Shown: positions 1-13,794 of the stretch, in pieces | Numbering within the stretch: the first letter of the stretch is position 1 | How the letters are laid out: every line of letters starts with the position of its first letter | NCBI GenBank assembly: GCA_000499405.2 | Contig: HG738139.1 | Location: 5,046,616 to 5,110,615, forward strand | DNA length: 64,000 nt | Source of the DNA: Onchocerca volvulus | Lineage: Eukaryota > Nematoda > Chromadorea > Rhabditida > Onchocercidae | Direction: 5' to 3' | Program-made: the position numbers and the translations under genes | The notes under the pieces: generated by a model | Databases searched by the model: none | Told to the model about the DNA's origin: nothing | The model's input: the letters and a program-made list of their open reading frames with translations, nothing else

Positions 1-1662
1 TATGTTTATAACTTTCAGCTGTCTTCACAAAAATTTTCAAGTCTAAGTACTTGAAAAACAACTTTTTAGGATTGATTAGAAACTTCAACTAAATTTAGTC
101 TCGTACTATCAAGATTTTTCAGCTGTTCAGTGTAGGCACACTTCACGACATCTATATGTCAAACGATGTGTTATAAGCTTACTGAGATAGTCGTGAAATC
201 ACGTTTACTTCATTCTGTAACTGAAATGCTTATGAATTTGTGTACTGCACTTAAACTGATATTTGCAACTCAGAACTGAGATCTTAAATGTCATGGAAAG
301 CTAGATTTCTGCTAAAACGGGTATATTTGTGCATTTATCATTTGTCTGCTTGCTGATAAAAGATATATCGCGTTGTTTTCTTACGAATATTACTTATTAA
401 CACAAAATGCACTGACAAGAAGCAGCAGCTGAAGTCGAAACACTACCAAAGCAGGTGACAAATGAAACACACCTTGATGTCAGCTCTTTCCTCATTATAC
501 AAGTGATTTTAATTTTCTTCCCAGGAAAAAAGCTGTTGCGAAGACATTGCAAAATTCAATTGAAAATTGTACGTTTTCTATCCGTAGATCTTGACGTCTA
601 TGACATGCCGAAATCCATGGATAGTAAGCGTATGGTTTTCAGCTGAATTTTGAATTCATCGATTAAATTCGGAAGTGGAAAAGGTGTGAAAGGCATTCGA
701 AGTGCAGTATTTAAGAATAAATAAGTGCGATAGAATTTTTTCATTAAAAAACGAACTATCACTGCAAGATTTATTTTATAAGTCATAAGATTATTTTACA
801 ATTTTTATTGCAGAAAGAATGAAGGAGAACGATATGTAGGTATGCATGGAAAGGGAGAATAAGAAGTAAGAAGGGAGAATATTTTAAAGTAAAAAAAATC
901 TGGACGGGAAGAAAATAGATAAGATTCTGCTGCTTTCAGTGTTATCAGCGAGATAATAAAGCTCATAACAGCAGCAACAAAATATTAATTATACTGAGAT
1001 AAACAATATACTAAAGTATATATTTATACACATCAATTTTTATTTAAATAAAAAAAGATATCTCCTTATCACCAAAAAGAGAAATTCACTTAATCTTCCA
1101 ACAAATTTTAATAAGTCCCAGAAATGAGGAAATCATCACGATTTTCGGAAAGAGAAAATCATCACAAATGAGACAATATCTGAATCGTAGCTTTTGTTGA
1201 ACTCAGTTGACTTTACTGTATGTTGCACAACTGCTCAATTTAGAAGTTCACGTTGGACCATTTTAATCTATTTTTTCTCTACAACAAGACAGCAAGATTT
1301 TGGAACAAAGTAAAATCGGAAGAAATGCCCCAAACATGAATATTAAAAAGAGGAAGAAAACTCAAAATTACACTTGCAAGTGGCTATATAAAGAAAAAAA
1401 AAAACAAACCATTCTACTATTTAATTCCACAACCTATCTGTCTCAAAAAACCAGTGATGACACCAGAAAAGTATAACCGAAAAATTGATATTTACAAGAA
1501 CTGAGCTAATATTGTGGCACTCATTCATTGATGTGGTTACCCTTCTATTATTAATATACATTCGTCTGTGAAACAGTTCAAAAAAATTTTGTGGATAAAT
1601 TATTATTGTTGCTCCAGTGTTGAACTTCAATGGACAAATTTCCAGTAGTAAAGTGGTATGTA
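1..1662. other. AT-rich flank with no recognised gene
   Basis: No reading frame here resembles a known protein or sits between plausible splice sites. The right end must include the 3' untranslated region of the SMIM14-like gene. An imperfect inverted repeat is present at about 550-651: the segment around 550-582 matches the reverse complement of 619-651 with several mismatches. The rest is low-complexity A/T sequence. Confidence 0.6.
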
Positions 1663-2826
1663 TTAATGCACATTCGGTGCTGGTGGTTCAGGAGCATCAC
1701 CACCCTGAAAAAAACAAATTTCAGATTAAGGAACAGTGGCGATAGCAGATTTACAAAATCCTCCAATAAAAAAACCCATCTTTAAATTTTCCTAAATAAT
1801 AAGCAAAAAAAACGGTCCAGTTTAACTAAATAAAAACTCAATGTAGTAAAAAAAAAAAAAAAGAAAGAACGCGAGTTGTCTTATATTATACAAAACCGCA
1901 TTTTCGAAGATTCAAATTCATAACTGGAAAGAAAAGGATTTTTTGCTACCTCCTTTTTTTCACATTTCAGTTTATAAATTCAATTTTTTTTTTTTGTATG
2001 ATGGTGAAATTGCAGAAGTACTCATTAGGAATAATTATGATGAAAAAATTATTCTAAAATATATGCCGAACTGAAAATCTTCGCAAAATCTCTTTATCTT
2101 TATTGCTCCATGAGAAATGCTGGAAAGTCATCAGTTCATATATTTACCGAAGACGGTCCCGGTTTTCCTAATGGATCTGGTCTTGAACGCATCGAATTAG
2201 GACGCAAAAAGAACATCACAATAGCAAGTAGAGCCCACAAAATAACGATCATCATCAAATTGTTGGCACCAAAACCTGCACCTTGCGGACCCGGCAAATC
2301 TTGAACACATTCAGAATCTGTGCAATAGCCTTGTGAGTCCCGTAACTGAAATAATATGTCCATTATACAGCTTTATTTCATTCATTAACACTTTATCATT
2401 ATACGAAAAATCATGTCAGAAACAAAAAAGAAAAAAAAAATCTTTGAACATTGTAAAGTATGTATATTGTAGTATGCTGAAAAATTCGACATCTCAGGAT
2501 ATACCAATTTTTCCTTGAACAACTAATCAATATCAATCGATAACTTAATGGAATGATCGTTCATTATGATATATTTTATAAGTTTAACAGGTCGCACATA
2601 ATTATTCATTCTGATAAAAAATTAACTGAGCTAATTAATAACTAGTTTCATTTGATATATTTTAAATTCCTTTAAATGTATGACCATTTCACCTTTTTCA
2701 TTTCATGGAAAAAATTTCAACAAAAAAAAAAAAAATGCAATATACTGATTAAAGTTTTACCAGTGAAAGTAAACGCCTCATAGCGGTCTCATGATTAAAT
2801 AGACATTCACATGGATCATCACCCAT
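1663..2826 (-). CDS. SMIM14-like small integral membrane protein (3 exons)
   Basis: Minus-strand gene with exons 2826-2761, 2345-2148 and 1704-1663, all joined in phase 0, giving 101 aa (human SMIM14 is 99 aa). Exon 1 carries DPCEC and AMRRLLSL. Exon 2 carries SQGYCTDSEC, DLPGP, one hydrophobic membrane segment of about 20 residues and the following FFLRP. Exon 3 is a short proline-rich tail, APEPPAPNVH. The order of motifs is the same as in vertebrate SMIM14, a single-pass protein of the ER membrane whose biochemical role is not well defined. The start is the ATG four codons before DPCEC, matching the family. The frame stays open upstream to an acceptor-like TTTCTAG near 2879, so a longer N-terminus cannot be excluded. 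Introns are 415 and 443 bp. No neighbour suggests a shared function. Confidence 0.93.
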
Positions 2827-3550
2827 TTTCGCTTGTCCCAATTCGATCGGTTGATAGATCGTTAGTGGTGCAAATTCCTAGAAATTCCAGATGGAAATGA
2901 ACAAAACATTAAAACTGACTCGAGAAATAGCACATCGGAAGAAAGGTCAAAAGTCAAATCGAGAGAAAAAAGTCAAGGAAGAGTAAAAGCAGAAACATCA
3001 TAACTGTATTGGAAAGCGATAAATTAAATAAATTCATTTATATCATATTTATCGTATATTTATAAAGAATAACACAATGATCCATCCTAACGACACGTCA
3101 GTTTTATTGCCATCTATTCTCTGTCCTTTTTTGCTTTCTCTTCCTCTCCCACTCTCACTCCTTCTCTCATTTTTCCTTCTTTTCTTAGCGGTAACAGCAT
3201 TTCCTGTTTAAGTCTCATAAATTACTCTCATTCTTTCAGAGAAGCAAGAAAAAAAAAAAAAGAAAGAAATCAGTCCGTAATCTATACGAAATCATTTATC
3301 ATTTATTGCAAGAAGTCAGTGAGGATGATGATGATACTAATCAAAATCATAATAATGAGAATGATAACGAGTTCCAGAACGATGTCGCATGATATACGAA
3401 ATCATTGAAATGAAGAACGCAAAGCAACAACAATCCATCTTCAAATCAGTCGCTCATACAAATGACCTACATACTTCAATATTTACATCAAGTAAGAACT
3501 TTCTTTTTCAAATATGTTTATCAAATTGATCAAATGCCACATAACCATAC

Positions 3551-3752
3551 AAAAAAAAAACACACACACACACACATGCATATTGATAGTGAAATCAAAA
3601 CTTCCAGATTTGGGAATTCTACTGCCAGCATTTCATGCATATTTCGTCTTTTACAAACAAGAAAATCATCATCGATTGCTCATTGCCAACGTCACACACA
3701 TACCCACATACATACACATACACACACATACACATATATATATACGTATACA
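3551..3752. repeat. CA/TA-rich microsatellites
   Basis: Two blocks of alternating CA and TA dinucleotides, at about 3551-3583 and 3693-3752, with about 110 bp of ordinary sequence between them. They are simple sequence repeats and account for the His/Thr-rich reading frames here. Confidence 0.85.
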
Positions 3753-4073
3753 TAAGAGATGCAGACAAATAAATAAATGTTTAAAGCAGAACACAAACAC
3801 CCTATCCTATCGGTCGAGAGCAGTTTCAGTAATAACACGTCAGCGTGAGGGCAAAGGCAATAACAACTTGATACTGATAATTTCATTTGGAATTTCAATT
3901 TATATGAATTTCACGAAAACTTGTTGGAAATGTTTTCTTGAATTGATTTCTTCCATGAATTTCTCTTTGTTTACCGTTCGTTTCTTTCGAAATGATTCAT
4001 TCATCACCTGTTTATCCTATAGATATTATATTGTAAATAACATAATATATACTATAAAATAACATACTACATT

Positions 4074-4192
4074 ATGTATTTTATATTTTATTTTATTTTG
4101 TTTTACTTTTTATATTTTATTTTATTTTTTTTATATTTTATTCTTTTATTTTGTATTTTATTTTTTTATATTTTATTTTATTTTATACTACA
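4074..4192. repeat. TTTTA-type low-complexity array
   Basis: About 115 bp built from variants of TTTTATA and TTTTATTTTA, almost free of G and C. It looks like a decayed simple repeat. It creates a hydrophobic Phe/Leu/Tyr reading frame that is not a gene. Confidence 0.8.
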
Positions 4193-5372
4193 TTATAATG
4201 TAATGATGTTAAGATTAATATCATTCGGAAGTTATCGGTTTAGTTTTATTCGTATCCCTTCATAAAATCATAGAATATTAGTGAGTGGTCAATTGTACGA
4301 AATAGAATGCTAGCTTATTCTGAACTGACATTAAAAGGATTTGAATATATATTTGCTGAGCAGTCAACATTAATTGTAGTTTGCTGGGAAGAATTCTTCT
4401 TTATTATCCCAACAAATGAATGCATGAATTATATCACTTCATCGATATTTCTGGACTGATGCTTGACCTCTCTGTCTTAATCTCATTGATAAATAACTTT
4501 CCATCCAAATTTTCATAATGAAATTCAAGAACTACTGGAATAGGAACTGTACACAGAAAAAACAGGAACTGTTCTAGGCATATATATATATATATCATCG
4601 CCTGGGAGAAAACTCATACCCTGCTAAAAACACATCGTAACTCGAATCAAAAGAGCCTAAGTATTTTATCTCGCATATTTCGGATGACTATGGGATTACT
4701 AATCAGTTGTAATGATCAGTTCGATAAAGACTCCAAAGGTTATCCTCTTCCTATCTTCGTACGAAGAAAAAGAACCGATAATTATAAACATAAGCTAACT
4801 ATCACTTTTTTTCCCTTTACAATATTTTTTCAACTAATTATTTGTACACCAGAATGCTTCCGATAAATCAATAATCTATCAATGTACTTGATGTATCCAA
4901 AAAACCAACTTGGAAAATTTATCGAATATGTCGTGCCTGCGAGGGATTCATCTCCTTTTTTTTTTTTTTTTTAAATTTTTGGAGATAATATGATAATAAA
5001 GTAACTTATAATTAAAATGTCAAACAATTAAGATAGACATCCATAGTGAATGTACTCACGAGATCTTGATAAGATTGGTGAAATTAGACAGAAATAAAAA
5101 AAGAAAAAAACGCAGTACTGCCAACATGCCCTAAAAATTTATCCAAAGAGTAATTTGTTACCAAAGAAACCGACGATTAAGACTATCCAATGATAACGCA
5201 AAAATTGTATACTTGATATCACTATGTACAAATTAGCTGAAACAGGCTTTACATGGCAGTCATCAAATTTGAGTTTCAAGAAAGGAATGTCATAAAAACT
5301 GGAAATTTTGATTCAAAACATATGCAAGCTATAAACATCCTAGGAATATTTACAGACAAACATCAATATACA

Positions 5373-8300
5373 TTACTTCTCATCAGTAACACTCATAGCA
5401 CCACAGTCATTATCATTAGACAGCTGCGAATTCTTGATTTCCATTTTGTTGACGAAACTGGTTAATTCACTAAGGAAATGTTCGTAATTTGTCAATGGCC
5501 GAAGTTGTTCACGTATCCATCGTGAAATCTTTGTAGCATTTGGATTTCTTTGTGTTTGCAGTAATCGTTCATCTAGCATCAAAATTGACCCCCAGTCGGA
5601 ACGGTGTCGTAGACATCTGTAAATAGGATCTGGAGGAAATATAACAAAATTTGATCATATTAGAAATAGTATTAGAAGTTATCTGCCATCAACTTCCAAA
5701 ATGTTTACAGAAGAAGTCTCTATGATAATGCAAAACATTTGAAATAATATTACTTTCACAGGTTTATAATTATGATTGATCAAAATGACTCGTTAGAAAA
5801 TGATTTTCTAAAAAATGCAATTTTTGGCTAGTAAAGATGATCAAAAAATAAAATATAATAAGTTATATTTTCATAAATTTGATGAAGATTTTTTCAGATT
5901 ACCTTCCTAAAGCTTGATTGAGAGCCCTGTATGCTTGAATCGTATACCATTCATCACCCGATAAAATTTGTAATTTCGTGCAATAATCATCGTTATATTT
6001 TTTCTTCTCAATAACCTGAAATATAATTATGATTAAAAAGAAGAAAAATGAAAAAAATTGAAGATAAATATTCAATACTTTTAGAAGATTATCAAACTTA
6101 CTTGTTCATCCATAAAATTGGGAAATGGTATGCCAACGGTCACCACGCAACGAGCTTTGTCATCAGCAAAATCAATACCTTCCGACACCTTTTATAAAAA
6201 TTAAAGTAAAAAGACAGTAAAGATAATGAAAATATTTTTTTTTCTTTTATTAAAAATACGCTAATTTTTGTCATGGTTGCAATAGTAAAGTGAGAAAAAG
6301 GGTCATAATTATTTAAGATACTATGACTTTTTGAAAGTAGTATGAAGAAAAGAAATATAGGTGAACAGATATGATTTCTGGAATGAAATATTTAATTTAG
6401 CTAAAAATTTAAAATATAGATTACTATTATTACTGCCAAAGCTTCAACAATTTTGGAAGTTTAAATAATTACTTTGCCTCTAAAAACTGCCATCATCAAT
6501 GTGCCAGTGCACTGAGATCCAAAATCCAGAGGATTAACAATCGCATTTTCATACTGCATCATAACATCATTCATTAGTGATGAACGCCGCGGTTCTTTCA
6601 AAACAAGCTGAAAATGATAAAATTAACAGATCTATCTATCCATTTTCGGGCTTATTGATTTTTACGAAAATGAAGGCAAAGAAATCATGAGAATAACAAA
6701 AAGATGATAATGGAAAAGTGAAGCTAATAATAGTGATTTGAAAAAATGGGCGAAGATAGATGAGATACAACCATGTCATTCAATCATGTTCCTGCTTAAG
6801 ATTTGAATTTAATTTCAAACAGAGGTTACAAAACCGTGGCCCGTGGGAAATCACGGACTATTCGGTTTTTTAAAGGAAAATAAACAATGATCAATTTCAT
6901 GTTAAAATCACAGATTGTAACATGAAATCTGTGATAATTACCTTGATATTTTGTATTTGTCTTAAAATACCCGTTATTTCCATATATTCATAAATTCGAT
7001 CCAAGACTCGATAACTTGAGAAAAAACATAATACACCTTTTGGTATTATTTTACAGATATGGCTGAAAAAAAGATGGGATATGTTTTTTACTCAACATGA
7101 TAAAAGAAAAGTGGCTGTAGAGAGTTTAAGTAATCGAAAGAAAAACTAATGTAGGAAGATTTCAATTACTGAAATTGAGAATATCACGAGTGTTCACTCA
7201 GTACAAGGTATCTCTTGTGGCAACGTACTGTACGCTAAATATTTTGTTCGAGAATTGATATCTTAAGATTTGCAATATCAGTTGTTTAAACAGGAATATA
7301 TGCATGGATTCTCATCTTGCTTGGAGTTTCCAGAAATGCGTTTATTTTCTCAAAACTATACGAAGATTAGGAATTTTGTGGAATGTACGATAAAGAAATG
7401 TACCTCAAAATCAATGAAATTTCCCGTATAAATCGATCATCTCGGTTAATAATCCTATAAGTTCCACATAATTTCTCACCGCTCGGTCCCTGCAATACTT
7501 ATAAAAACCTATTTCTATTATACTTCGATCATACTTTTAAAATAAGAACATTATGAAGACTAAAAGAAAACTTACAGATGGAATAACTGCAGCGAAAATT
7601 TGTTCATTCGGTATAATTTGATTTCCTACCATTTCTTGCTGAAAAGGGGTACCAAGTTCTGTACGAAAAGTATCCATCGGAGAAAGTGTGCCGGAAGCTA
7701 AAATAACACTGCGACATCCTTTGAATGCATTTATGTAAGCCTAAAATATTAAACCCTTGACACTTTCTTTAAATAGCAAATTTAGATCAGAAGATGATGA
7801 CTACAGTCATCAGGCTTTTTCAACCGAATGATGCGATGCCTGACACTGAAACCAGATATGCGCCGATACTGAATGGAAGAACAATTTTGATGTTTCTAAA
7901 CCCACTGAAAAATTTATGGGAACGAAAAAAGAGATTTTTTTAAACCAAATTCAGCCAAATTTAAATCCTCGATTAGTTGGAACTTATAATTCAGCTTTCT
8001 TAAATTATGTAAATATTTTTTAATACAAGCATATTATTATAATTCCAACCACCGATGGACGCATACACCAAAAATTGATAGTAACACGATAGCCATATTT
8101 CACTTCTCGATAACCTTTCAGACGCGTTTTTGAATCCAACCATATTTCTTTTTCTTTATCATATGAATTCATATCCAATATATCAGTCTGAAATCTGAAT
8201 TATGAAGGAATTTAAATGATTCTATTTATCTGTTCTAAATGTAGTCCATTCTGAGCAAATGTACCTCAACTATCATAAACATACAATACAATTATTTTTT

Positions 8301-11300
8301 CAGAGATATCATTCAGAATATACAACGTGTATTCATCGTCAATGAACTATAGATGTAACATATGGGATCAAAAATTCTCAAGAAATAATAAAAAGTTCTT
8401 GTTCTATATTTCCGGCTGAAACACAAACTAGAAAATCAAACATACATTATTTGAGAAGTTCTTTGTTACATCGAAAATATCTGATCGTGAATGTGATACG
8501 AATGGCTTGTCAATACATACAAGTAGCCTGCAAAAAAGTCATAGAAAGATTTATCAATAATATTTTGAATGAAACAAAAACTATAAAATTGAAATTGCTT
8601 TACAAAGCCATTTAAATAACTGTAATTAAATTTACTTATAAGCAGTGTGATTATCATCCCGAAAATATGATTTGAAAAAATACAGAAATTTTTCCACACA
8701 AACAACTGTTACAGTACATGGCTTGTAATATTTTAAATGGAACTGAAATTCATCGTTTTCATTAGCTGCACCGGAAAGAGATACAAATGCCTCCTGAAAA
8801 AAAAAAACAGTAGTTTTAAGACAATTATTTATAATCTTGAGGAAACACTAAGAACTTAGATCTACAAACAGTTATAGGCTAGTTTTTCCTCCAAAACACT
8901 TCTTTTTAAGTTTTAAAACATGAAAAATCGCTATATTATAGCCAAGCTAAATATATAGCAGTATTAAGACTAAGTCGAGTAGATATGTTGCAAAGCAACA
9001 GCTAAAAGTTAAATCCATAAATCAGCATCTGTTTTAAAACAAAGCCATTCCTAATTCTTTCAAACTATTAACTCTAGGAAACAGTTAAAGAACTACTTGA
9101 AGTTAAATCTTAAAGCTTTTAGAAAAGTAACTATAGAATGTTATTTTGAAATACTTCAGAACAGATTGACGATATTAATTTTTGCAAAGGCAACTTACCA
9201 GTAGACCTGAATAAGCGGTTCCTTTACCGGTCTTGCCAAATATATTCAAATCATCACTTGCAAACGTTGTGAAAAGCTTCTCCCAATTATATGTATACGT
9301 AAGCCGATCATTTTTCATCGGTGCTGATTGAAGCGCATTCGATGATACATTCACAAACCAATCCAATATTTTATTTAAAAAATTAATTATCTGTAAACAT
9401 ATAATTTTATTCATCTTATACTCTTTATACAATAATTTGGAAATGATTCCCATTATTATAATCAGATTTGATACTAAAATCTTAACCAATCTTACACTAA
9501 ATGCAAAAACAAAGGTGCTTTCAGAAAATCTCATCATATTCTTCTCGACTCATTCAACAAATACGAACTGTTTTAAAATGGCCCTTCATCATTTCCAAAC
9601 ATTCTTTATATCTTCCTGTCCTGCCGTCTTCTATTTCAATCAATCCTTCTTCCGCAACAATTTTAGCATCCACTTTTGCAAGTTCTTTTTCAAGTTCATT
9701 TGCTGAAAAGGGTTTATATTGCAGTAAGAAATCTTAAATCCTAGGGAGCAATTAGGATAATTTTTCGAATTTTGGAATTTATAAATTTTCTAACCTTTTT
9801 GATATAAATCTGCAGCTGAATCAACCAGTTCACGCTCCATGAATGTAAAACTAACAGCTTCACGACAAACATCTTCCACGTTATGTGCTTCATCGAGGAT
9901 AACTATTGTGTTCTTCAAGCTCAAACCAGAATTTACACGAATAATTGGATCTGCAAAAAGTTATTCATTAATGTTTCACTTAATTAAGTGAAAAAAGTGG
10001 AAAAACCAACTTCAACTTCTCAAAACTTCAATATAATAAATTTTATAAAGGCAACAGATATCATAAAGGAAAAAAAAATCACGATATTTACCAATAAGAT
10101 AAGAGAATGGACAAAAAATAATATCGGCATCATCAATAAGTACTCGAGCAGTTGAGAAATAAGGACAAAGTGATGGTTTTGAACTTTTCAATATTTCAAC
10201 AAGATCCTCTACATCCCAGACATAATTCATCATTCCAGTAGTTTGTGCAAGTAAACGTCTTACTGCATTTGGTCTTTCATATTTCACACGCATTGAATTT
10301 TTGTATGAACAACCAATCTAAACCAATCTGATTAAAAATCAAGAACATTTGAAATTTCAAATAAAGCATGGGTTAACAAAAGAATATAAGTTATTTGTTG
10401 CATTTAAAATAATCTATTAAAAGTTTAGTTATAAATGATCAAAATCATACTATCAAATAATAATAATAATAATAAATTATAAATAATAATAAGCAATAAA
10501 CAATAAATAATAAATAATAAACAGTAAATAATAAATAATAAATAACTAGTAATAATAATAAATAAATTTTTTATATGAAAATTTCCCAACTTTAGAGAGC
10601 GACTTATGAGTTTTGTCCGTTCTCTGAATAATATTATATTTACAACTGAAGACTACTTCTAGAAATATATCACTCGAAAAAACAAGAAAAAAGATGACTA
10701 TCTACTATTAATCCAATAACATTCCGAGCGGATATATCACGAAGCCGCGACATTTGCAGTTGTAATATTGTCTGAAGAACATAATATTCACCTGTCTTGT
10801 AAACTTACAGAATCTTCGAGTGATCAAAGTTGTAAATAGAAAGTAAAGTTAGATTGATAGTAAAGTTCGTTTGTGCAAATTAGCGAATCCTTTTCCCTCG
10901 TTAACAACGCATCTGTTTGTATCTGTATTTATTTATTGTCACAACAGCTGATAGTATTAAAACGAAATTTCAAATTACCCCATCTGAAGATATGCATTCT
11001 TTACATTTGCTATTGATATCATCACTAACACGTACTGCTGGATTGATACACATATGTTCACGACTTGCCAATATTGTATGTCTGTAAAAAAATCATCTCT
11101 TTTATTTAAGAATGGAAACAATTTTTAATTGATAAAATCAATATAATAATAATAGAGAATAAGTCTGTTAATAGCACCATTTTTTCTAATCATGAGAATT
11201 AATGCTTATTTAAAGGATGGTATTATCAGTGATTCGATTTATTCTAGATATCAAGATCGTTATAGTCTTGATATCTAGAAAATCAATTAAGACCATTTAT

Positions 11301-13713
11301 TTAAATTGAATGAGAGAATGTAGAACTGATCCTTAAAAATTTCTTTAACTGGAAAAACAATGTCGAAAGAATTTCTGCCTTTTCTTTTGTACTTATCTAT
11401 TGCTTTCTATCATTAGATTTGGAGAACAGAGTAATAAGATTTTAAAATTCCGGATCCACAACGTACTTAATCATAATGGAAATGGAATCGGAAGATACTT
11501 TGTTTTATAAGTTTCAATTTGAGTTACAAAAAAGTTTTGCTGTCAAACCCATTAAAACACCTAAAATAATAAGTAATTGAAAAAGCACAATAATAAAAAG
11601 TGGACTTGTATAGATAAAATTAGTTATATTATATAAAACAAATAATAAATTACTTAATGACTCCTTCTTGTCCATATGGTAATCGTGAAAATTCTTTTAT
11701 CACCTGGCTAATTTGTTTATGTGTTCGCGTTCCATAGTATATTGTCACACGGCTAAAAGAAAAAAGCCATTCTAAAATAACTATTATAGAACATCTGCAA
11801 TAACTGAAAAATAATGAAAATTATCAAATTATATTCACTATGTTTAGCAAAAATTTAAAGAAATATGGTAATAAGTTGATTAACGCTTAACAGAAACTTA
11901 CGGGAAACAAGTATGCCCTTCCTCTTCCATATCTTTCTTCGAAATTTTGCTATCGTCCAATAAGGCAATACCTTCCAACTATAAATTAATATACATCGTA
12001 ATAAATATTCAGTTTTTTCTTTTTCGTATTATATTGAAATTACTTTTGATGTATTTTAAATACTAAATCAATGTAATAACTACTAACAACTTTGGCAATG
12101 AGATTCATAAACAGATAGCTCACTTTATTTAACATAGATGACGAACTTTTAACGGCATAAAAATCATTCTCAAATTCATCTTCCACTGAAAGAAGAAAAA
12201 TCTTATCATTAGTTCGTGATAAAAAAAATATAGCATAATGAAGCATTTTCCTTATTTTAAAACATCCCAATAATTGCATAATTATTAGAGGTTTGTTCTA
12301 CAATTAGGGAAATATTTAGTTTTTGGAAGTCGTATCATATATTTCAACATTTGCTCTACCATATTATTAATGGTTGTTGGTCGTTTTTTAAGAAAGACAG
12401 TTAGTTTTTATGAAATTTAATTTTACAAAAAATAATTCCAAATTTACATTAAAAAATATTTTTCGGAAAAAGATAAAAAATAACTTACACGTAGTAAATG
12501 ATTCAGCATCAGTTGATGTAGTTTTCATACACTTACTGCTGCTGTCATTCAAATTAGTATCGTTTAATTCACCAAATATGTCTTGATCTAAAATTCTATT
12601 CATGGTATGTTCACCGTTCCTACCATTTTGACATGCTTTGCATTCATCTCGCGATTGCATGCGTTCCTTTTTATATCTTTCAAGCCAAGCACAAGTTGCT
12701 GATAGAAGCCCAAGTGTTTTACCTAAACTGTCTGAATTTTAATGGCTGAGGATGAGAATTTAAACATAATATCTGCTGAATAATTGGGAAAAATATTTCT
12801 AGGCACAAAAACTGCTAAAAAAAACTCTAGATTCAAAAAAAATTTTATGCTATAGGATGAAAGCAAATTTCGAAACTCATTCCATGCAAAATTTGATGCC
12901 CATTTCTTATTTATTCCTTTTACTATTATCTATTATATTATACAAGAAACCTGAAACTTGAAAAGTTCTCGAATCAAAATTTTAGCTAAAAAACCAACCA
13001 CTTCCTGTTGGGCTTTCGATCAGTGCGTTAAGTTTATTTTTTAAAGTAGTAAGAATTTTTGCAATCATAGTTCGCTGCGTAACATACGGCTGTATATTTG
13101 GTGGTAACTTTATCATATATCCACAAATCAGCAAGTCCGTATAATTGAATGATTGATAATTTGTTTTTATAGAAAGCCTTTTGGACGATAATCCTTCACC
13201 AGCTGTTCATATATAGCATAAATTAAAACGAAATCTTTTCGAAAATTTACGAAATTTGAATACAACAGCAATCTTTAGAATGATTCATCCTTAATTCTTA
13301 ATTTATTTCTTATTTCGAATAACAATTCGAAATAATAATGCTTAATAACAGGAGGCTTCACTGTATGGGTCATTTCTCGATATTTATAATGATTTAACAT
13401 CGCTACTTGGCCCTTTTGAATATAATTCCACAATATCACAAAAAGTTCATATGTGCGATGACGTCTCAATCATTTTTGGTTTCTGGCTTGTCATCCTCAT
13501 GTCATTAAATTACATGCTTTTTGAACATGTAATTAACCTTCATCTTTTTTAACGAGTGAAGTTCATGAACTAATTTCCTAGAATATTTAATGATTTACCA
13601 GCTGATGAAGTCATATATTTTTGACTAGAGGTATCTCGTCGATCAATACCAGTTCGACGTTTTCGGTTGTTCAAATATTTCTGAATTGAAGGCTCTGCTG
13701 GATTCGCGCACAT
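5373..13713 (-). CDS. FANCJ/BRIP1/DOG-1-type Fe-S DNA helicase (21 exons)
   Basis: Superfamily 2 (XPD-like) 5'-3' helicase that in animals unwinds G-quadruplexes and supports interstrand crosslink repair. Exons (high to low): 13713-13599, 13202-12999, 12722-12489, 12185-12124, 11978-11902, 11752-11654, 11081-10979, 10317-10092, 9950-9795, 9702-9569, 9390-9199, 8793-8636, 8527-8446, 8187-8053, 7740-7576, 7489-7404, 7062-6942, 6607-6473, 6188-6102, 6015-5903, 5616-5373. They total 2928 nt, in frame, 975 aa. Visible: Walker A ESPTGSGKT (about 101-109), Fe-S cysteines 275, 290, 301 and 349 with the CPYF context, DEAH box (393-396), SGTLSP (675-680), SEGIDFAD (830-837), and motif VI with [11 protein letters not shown] (894-904). 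The C-terminus ends about 70 aa after motif VI, much shorter than human BRIP1. The ATG at 13713 follows an acceptor-like AG at 13735; an upstream in-frame ATG at 13794 is the alternative. The donor at 9568 (GTTCGT) is weak, so that junction is the least certain. Confidence 0.93.
10452..10570. repeat. AAT/ATAA-rich simple repeat in helicase intron
   Basis: Interrupted run of AAT, AATA and AACA units of about 115 bp inside the intron between the exons at 11081-10979 and 10317-10092. It is a decayed trinucleotide microsatellite with no coding content. Confidence 0.85.
11242..11280. repeat. Short perfect inverted repeat in helicase intron
   Basis: Two 15-nt arms, 11242-11256 and 11266-11280, are exact reverse complements separated by 9 nt. 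They could form a hairpin in the intron of the helicase transcript. Nothing shows a function. Confidence 0.8.
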
Positions 13714-13794
13714 TTTTCGCAAACGTGATAAAATCTGTCTTCTTTGTAAAATCAAATCAAAAATCCTTAAAATCCTTGATAAAATACCATCCAA

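Larger units (their letters stand above)
2827..5372. other. Intergenic region between smim14 and the helicase gene
   Basis: No coding exon recognised. It contains a pyrimidine-rich tract (about 3110-3190), CA/TA microsatellites (about 3552-3583 and 3693-3752), a TTTTA-rich array (about 4075-4190), a short TA run near 4576-4594 and a T run near 4958-4971. The reading frames that appear here are made of these simple repeats, for example runs of His-Thr or of Phe/Leu/Tyr. Confidence 0.65.

Noticed and set aside
3462..4062. Frames of 97 and 182 codons around the microsatellites
   Set aside because: They are largely translations of CA/TA repeats and AT-rich DNA, in overlapping frames.
9437..9737. 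Plus-strand frames of 89 and 78 codons
   Set aside because: They are antisense shadows of a helicase exon (9569-9702) and its intron.
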